9,176 nt of DNA, from positions 1 through 9,176 of the forward strand of contig JAFARH010000341.1 in the NCBI GenBank assembly GCA_019245555.1, read 5' to 3'. The DNA is from Betaproteobacteria bacterium. Lineage in GTDB: Bacteria; Pseudomonadota; Gammaproteobacteria; Burkholderiales; SG8-39. A program made the translations under genes and the position numbers. Below are positions 6,465 to 9,176 of the stretch, in pieces. Below the pieces are notes generated by a model. It did no database searches, was not told where the DNA came from, and saw only the letters and a program-made list of their open reading frames with translations. Each line of letters starts with the position of its first letter. Position 1 is the first letter of the stretch.

Positions 6465-6674
6465 CTAGCGGTGCGTTGAGGCGGCGACGCGCCGCACGTC
6501 GTCGTCGGTGATGAGGTCGACCAGGCGCAGGAAGATGTTGCGCGGCAACTCGTGCTGGTTCACCCAGGTGGAGTAATCCACCTCGCTCGCACCGAGAAAA
6601 ATCATGAGCTTGTCTTCGCCGCCGAGGATCTCGGAGGCCCGCTTCAGCGCGCGGGTGTGAATGTCATGAAGCAC
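6465..6674 (-). CDS. Small helix-turn-helix-like hypothetical protein
   Basis: The product has 69 residues and starts at GTG 6674. It begins with VLHDIHTRALKRASEILGG (first residue read as Met), followed by EDKLMIFLGASEVDYSTWVN, a helix-turn-helix-like stretch, and NIFLRLVDLITDDD. Helix 1 (ASEILGG), helix 2 (DKLMIFLG) and a helix beginning SEVDYSTWV resemble Cro/YdaS-like folds, and similar short proteins starting HD-x-HTRAL are frequent in betaproteobacteria (family recollection). It may be a small DNA-binding regulator. It lies 122 bp upstream of the dehydrogenase on the same strand and could be co-transcribed with it. A GGGGAGGG Shine-Dalgarno sequence four bases before the GTG supports the start. 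Confidence 0.72.
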   Translation of the reverse strand: MLHDIHTRALKRASEILGGEDKLMIFLGASEVDYSTWVNQHELPRNIFLRLVDLITDDDVRRVAASTHR

Positions 6675-6677
6675 AAG

Positions 6678-6685
6678 CCCTCCCC
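6678..6685 (-). promoter_or_regulatory. Ribosome binding site deciding a GTG start
   Basis: The minus strand reads GGGGAGGG, with GGAGG ending four bases before GTG 6674. No in-frame ATG lies nearby, so this site supports the GTG as start of the small HTH-like gene. Confidence 0.7.
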
Positions 6686-6725
6686 AGAGCCAGCCACTTC
6701 AACGTTGGATTTTTGAAGCGAACGA

Positions 6726-6781
6726 AGAATGCAACGCGCCGCGCGCGACGTCAATCGGTTTTGCCGAAAAAATTTTTTTCG
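6726..6781 (-). promoter_or_regulatory. Candidate promoter with A/T-tract upstream element
   Basis: On the minus strand TTGACG (6754-6749) is followed after 17 bp by CATTCT (6731-6726), a good -35 and weak -10 for the small HTH-like gene 52 bp downstream. Just upstream of the -35, at 6765-6781, lies an A/T run flanked by CG on both sides, in the place where an UP element would bind the RNA polymerase alpha subunit. Further A-tracts occur at 6794-6801 and 6828-6833. The 170-bp gap 6675-6844 holds no convincing gene. An 8-bp stem with a 6-base loop (6789-6810, CGCGCAAA/TTTGCGCG) could also end transcription of the DUF4239 gene. Confidence 0.35.
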
Positions 6782-6844
6782 TTGCGGCCGCGCAAAAATT
6801 TCTTTGCGCGCACGTTCCACCGGACAGAAAAAACCCTACAAGCC

Positions 6845-7669
6845 TTACTTCATGCTGGCGCGGACGTCGACGAGCAACTGGTCGATGGCGTCGAGGCGCA
6901 CGAGGCCGAGACGTGGGTACTCGATGTCGAGGATGACGTAGACCGTCAGCGAGACGATCGCGGCGAAGCCGAGCTTGTGGATCCAGTCGTAGTCCTTGTC
7001 AGCGGCCGACTGGTAGCCGGCGAGGAGCGCCGAGGCAAGCGCCAGCGCGATCAGCATGATGTAGACGATGGTCGGCGGATGGATCTGAGTCGCGGCAAGA
7101 CGCACGCTGCTGATGTCGAACATGGCGTTTACCGCCGGCAGCAGCAGGATGTCGCTGCCGAGCCTGGCATCCTTCAGCTGCGTCGCTGCCACGGCCTGCT
7201 GCCAGATCTCGCTCTGCAGCGCCTGCGAGCGCTCCACCTCGGCCCGCGCCGCGGCGATGTCAGGAAGTTTCTTATATGTGGCAATGCGCGCATCTGTATA
7301 CGCGCGCATGGTGTCCCGCAGCTTTGGCTGCGCCGCTGCCGGCACGAGGTCGATGCGCAGGTAGGCGGTGCCGATGGCGTTGGCCTCGTCTACCGCCTGC
7401 ACGCGCCGCGTATCGAAGCGCGAGAGCGCGCCGGAGAACGTAAAGGCGATCAGAAGGCCGAGCAGGCCGAAGACCGCCGTCTCGAGCGAGCCGATGGTCG
7501 CCATCGGCGCGCCAGTTCGAGCATGCATGTGGTGGCCGAGCCAGCGCCCAAGCGCGAGGCACGCGAGGATCGCGACGAACAGCACCCCACCGACGATGCT
7601 GCCGTAGAAGACAGGATCGATGATCTGCAAAGTGGCCGAAGGATAGGAGCCTCGTCTCAAGCGCCCCAT
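6845..7669 (-). CDS. DUF4239 (bestrophin-like) membrane protein
   Basis: The product has 274 residues. Membrane spans are near 22-42, 62-82, 200-220 and 232-250, two at each end with a soluble helical domain between, as in DUF4239. The diagnostic block runs from SLETAVFGLLGLLIAFTFSG (61-80) through ALSRFDTRRVQAVDEANAIG to TAYLRIDLVP (101-110). The family is described as bestrophin-like, and some members may be anion channels, but no function is proven here. ATG 7669 is preceded by a modest AAGG; the part before residue 16 is less typical of the family, so the true start could be slightly downstream. It follows the ORF6N gene by 26 bp on the same strand and is probably co-transcribed with it. 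That gap contains GGACC-TT-GGTCC (7671-7682), a short dyad. Confidence 0.85.
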   Translation of the reverse strand: MGRLRRGSYPSATLQIIDPVFYGSIVGGVLFVAILACLALGRWLGHHMHARTGAPMATIGSLETAVFGLLGLLIAFTFSGALSRFDTRRVQAVDEANAIGTAYLRIDLVPAAAQPKLRDTMRAYTDARIATYKKLPDIAAARAEVERSQALQSEIWQQAVAATQLKDARLGSDILLLPAVNAMFDISSVRLAATQIHPPTIVYIMLIALALASALLAGYQSAADKDYDWIHKLGFAAIVSLTVYVILDIEYPRLGLVRLDAIDQLLVDVRASMK

Positions 7670-7695
7670 TGGACCTTGGTCCTACAGCGGGCTGG

Positions 7696-8232
7696 TCAAG
7701 TCACAAAGCCGATGCGGCGCTTCGGGCTCACGCGCCGGGCATCGTCTTCCGCGATCAGGCGCTTGATGGCAGTGAAGACGACCGAGAACTGCTCGTCGTA
7801 CCGCTTCTCCATCGCCTCGATCTTGCGTGCGAGGTCGCGGTTGGAGTCCATTAACCGGCGGAGCTGCACAAACGTGCGCATGATCGCGATGTTTACTTCG
7901 ACGGCCCGGGCAGAGCGGAGGACGCTTGAGAGCATCGCTACGCCTTGCTCTGTAAATGCGTAGGGCAGCGCGGCAAGTTTGCGTCGGGATGATGTCACAA
8001 TCTGTGACATCATCCGCTGGCCAGCGCTTGGTAATTTAAGGGCGCGCCATTCGGCTTCGGTTATGCGGAACATGAAGTCGCCCGGGAACCTGTTCCGATT
8101 GCGTCGCACGGCTTGGTTCAATTGCGCGGTCGACACGTTGTAAAGCCGGGCGAGATCGGCATCGAAGAGCACCCGCTCCCCCCTGACGGCGTGCACCAAC
8201 TGCGCGATACTTTCCGCCCTCGGGGCGTGCAT
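7696..8232 (-). CDS. ORF6N domain-containing protein
   Basis: The product has 178 residues from ATG 8232. The ORF6N domain covers about residues 8-105: VRGERVLFDADLARLYNVST (16-35), LNQAVRRNRNRFPGDFMFRI, and LPYAFTEQGVAMLSSVLRS. A helical, probably coiled region follows (AVEVNIAIMRTFVQLRRL to EKRYDEQFSVV), and the tail PKRRIGFV is usual for the family. ORF6N is a DNA-binding module first described in phages and large DNA viruses, related in context to KilA-N, BRO and ANT proteins; chromosomal copies are common and their role is unknown. The gene may be a phage or mobile-element remnant, though no integrase or attachment site is seen. Its base composition is slightly less GC-rich than its neighbours. 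Its coding sequence holds the inverted repeat at 7987-8015. A good ribosome binding site overlaps the alternative ATG at 8244. Confidence 0.9.
   Translation of the reverse strand: MHAPRAESIAQLVHAVRGERVLFDADLARLYNVSTAQLNQAVRRNRNRFPGDFMFRITEAEWRALKLPSAGQRMMSQIVTSSRRKLAALPYAFTEQGVAMLSSVLRSARAVEVNIAIMRTFVQLRRLMDSNRDLARKIEAMEKRYDEQFSVVFTAIKRLIAEDDARRVSPKRRIGFVT
7987..8015. repeat. Perfect 13-bp inverted repeat inside the ORF6N gene
   Basis: GGATGATGTCACA (7987-7999) and TGTGACATCATCC (8003-8015) are exact reverse complements separated by three bases. The repeat encodes residues 73-82 (RMMSQIVTSS) of the ORF6N protein. Such a hairpin would form in the mRNA, or serve as a dyad operator on DNA. Confidence 0.9.
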
Positions 8233-8236
8233 GGCA

Positions 8237-8241
8237 CCTCC
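8237..8241 (-). promoter_or_regulatory. Ribosome binding site deciding the ORF6N start
   Basis: GGAGG reads on the minus strand, four bases before ATG 8232. It lies directly after the upstream ATG at 8244, which has no such site, so 8232 is the preferred start. Confidence 0.65.
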
Positions 8242-8291
8242 CATGCGTGCTTAACGCGGCGCTGTCCGCCCCGTTTACCGGCTGCGAATAA

Positions 8292-9098
8292 TTACGGACG
8301 TTGTCCGGAATAGAGGGTTTGCGCGGTGCGCGAGAAGATCCAGTCGCGCTCTGTTTCCTTCAGACCGCGCAGCGCGCCGCGCATCTGCTCGAGGAGGTCC
8401 TTGAGGTTGCCTTTCGCCGCCGGATAGTTCGAGCCCCACGCCACGCGCGAAGCGCCGAAGTGCTTCACTACGCGCTCGATGAAGCCCGGCGGCACGTCGT
8501 GCAGGTTGTGCGTGGTGAGCTTGAGGAAGAGGTTCTCGTATTTCGCGAGCGCGAGCAGGCTCGCCGGATCTTTTGGATCGGGACGCGCCATGTGGTCGAG
8601 GGCCACGCGCGTTTTTGAGAAGCGCTCGAGCATCGCCGCGAGCTGCGGCAGGTCCGGCGCGCGCGCCTGCACGCAGACCGGCAGGCCGAGCTCCTGCGCG
8701 CGCTGCCACGCCGGGAAGGAGCGCGGATCGTCGAGGCGCACGTCCTGCTTCGCCGTATGCCCGGCCACGAACACGCGCAGGCCGATAAGGCCTCGCTCTT
8801 TCCAGCGCTGGATCTCCTCCGGCGCCCCCGGCGCAAGCACATCCACCGAGAACACCCCGCCGAAGCGCTTGGGAAACGACGCGACCGAGTCGGCGACATA
8901 GCGGTTGTCGGAGCCGTAGCAGGTGGAGGCCTGCACCAGCACCGAACGCTCGATGCCCGCCTCGTCCATCGCCGCGATCATCTCCGCCGCGCTCACCGGC
9001 CGCTCCCGCGACCAGTCGGACTGCTTGCCGCCGAGGGGCTGGCGCGGATAGCGCGTCTCGTCGCGCGAGATGACGTGCGGAGGGAGATCGATCGTCAC
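8292..9098 (-). CDS. Amidohydrolase-2 family protein with altered metal site
   Basis: The product has 268 residues from GTG 9098; a TAA in frame at 9113-9111 rules out a longer start. It fits the PF04909-type TIM-barrel hydrolases related to 2-pyrone-4,6-dicarboxylate lactonase: ISRDETRYPRQPLGGKQSDW, VLVQASTCYGSDNRYVADSV, FGGVFSVDVLAPGAP, ERGLIGLRVF, RVALDHMARP (His169), RVAWGSNYPA (Asn224) and a terminal IFSRTAQTLY. Family members normally begin with I-D-x-H-x-H. Here the segment is IDLPPHVIS, so the first His is Pro6 and only His8 remains. The usual Asp of the GSD-x-P motif is Asn224, as in some subfamily members. Activity is therefore uncertain; substrates could be lactones or carboxylates. 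The GTG shares GTGA with the stop of the preceding gene, indicating coupling. Confidence 0.85.
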   Translation of the reverse strand: MTIDLPPHVISRDETRYPRQPLGGKQSDWSRERPVSAAEMIAAMDEAGIERSVLVQASTCYGSDNRYVADSVASFPKRFGGVFSVDVLAPGAPEEIQRWKERGLIGLRVFVAGHTAKQDVRLDDPRSFPAWQRAQELGLPVCVQARAPDLPQLAAMLERFSKTRVALDHMARPDPKDPASLLALAKYENLFLKLTTHNLHDVPPGFIERVVKHFGASRVAWGSNYPAAKGNLKDLLEQMRGALRGLKETERDWIFSRTAQTLYSGQRP

Positions 9099-9176
9099 GT
9101 CGCGGGCAGTTTACGGCGCGCGCGCACGACGCCCCAGCCATAGACAGCCGCGAGCCCGGCGAGCGAGCCACAGCCG
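9095..9176 (-). CDS. C-terminal end of an unidentified, probably membrane, protein
   Basis: Only the last 26 codons are visible; the gene begins beyond the right edge. Read from 9175, the residues are GCGSLAGLAAVYGWGVV followed by RARRKLPAT and TGA. A small-residue hydrophobic helix followed by a basic tail is what a final membrane span with a cytoplasmic end looks like. The TGA overlaps the GTG start of the amidohydrolase (GTGA), which supports this frame over the other two. The family cannot be recognised from so short a piece. Confidence 0.5.
   Translation of the reverse strand, partial: GCGSLAGLAAVYGWGVVRARRKLPAT

Noticed and set aside
7285..7312. GCGCGCAT repeated twice around a TATA-like stretch
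   Set aside because: It lies inside the DUF4239 coding sequence, is short, and fits codon use of the encoded residues.
6713..7963. Long plus-strand open frame
   Set aside because: It is antisense to DUF4239 and part of ORF6N, has Arg/Glu/Asp-rich composition typical of a GC-rich shadow frame, and shows no domain. The Lys-rich start merely reads the A-tracts.
8295..8307. Hairpin CGGAC-GTT-GTCCG followed on the minus strand by TAATTATT, a possible terminator of the amidohydrolase gene
   Set aside because: The stem has only five base pairs, lies in the coding 3' end and lacks a true U-run; too weak to annotate.

Overview
The window is GC-rich, densely coded chromosomal DNA with mostly minus-strand genes, very short gaps and several 4-bp stop/start overlaps. 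Codon bias, the orphan TrpX-type substrate-binding protein, the DUF2306, DUF4239 and LemA membrane proteins, and the GGGACAGACCC-type palindrome all suggest a proteobacterium, most likely a betaproteobacterium (inference). There is no rRNA, tRNA, CRISPR array, integrase or transposase, so this reads as ordinary chromosome with a few accessory pieces.

Layout. Positions 1-752 hold a partial GNAT acetyltransferase and a VOC/glyoxalase-fold protein on the minus strand (ATGA overlap), divergent from a small FmdB-type zinc ribbon protein on the plus strand. Positions 730-2582 hold a minus-strand pair: a formamidase/acetamidase (FmdA type) and, coupled by an ATGA overlap, a DUF2306 membrane protein. 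The zinc ribbon gene runs tail-to-tail into this pair, so an FmdA and an FmdB family member are close neighbours. Positions 2599-4074 hold a plus-strand GIDE-type membrane protein convergent with a minus-strand LemA protein. A near-perfect 56-bp palindrome lies between them and touches both stop codons. A secreted orphan ABC substrate-binding protein follows (4147-5112, plus). Its stop codon abuts that of a zinc-dependent alcohol/formaldehyde dehydrogenase-like protein (5113-6342, minus).

Upstream of the dehydrogenase are four tandem 11-bp units, two of which resemble DnaA boxes, then a small helix-turn-helix-like protein that starts with GTG. Upstream of that is an A/T-tract region with a candidate promoter. 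The right part is all minus strand: a truncated-looking membrane protein tail at the window edge, an amidohydrolase-2 family protein coupled to it by GTGA, an ORF6N-domain protein whose coding sequence contains a perfect 13-bp inverted repeat, and a DUF4239 (bestrophin-like) membrane protein.

How they may work together. Formamidase would release formate and ammonia. The dehydrogenase resembles formaldehyde dehydrogenases. The LemA and GIDE proteins are probable membrane or envelope-stress partners. No single new system spans the window. The points most worth checking are the palindrome shared by the LemA and GIDE stop codons, the phased DnaA-box-like repeats, the hairpin inside the ORF6N gene, and the amidohydrolase that lacks its usual first metal-binding histidine.
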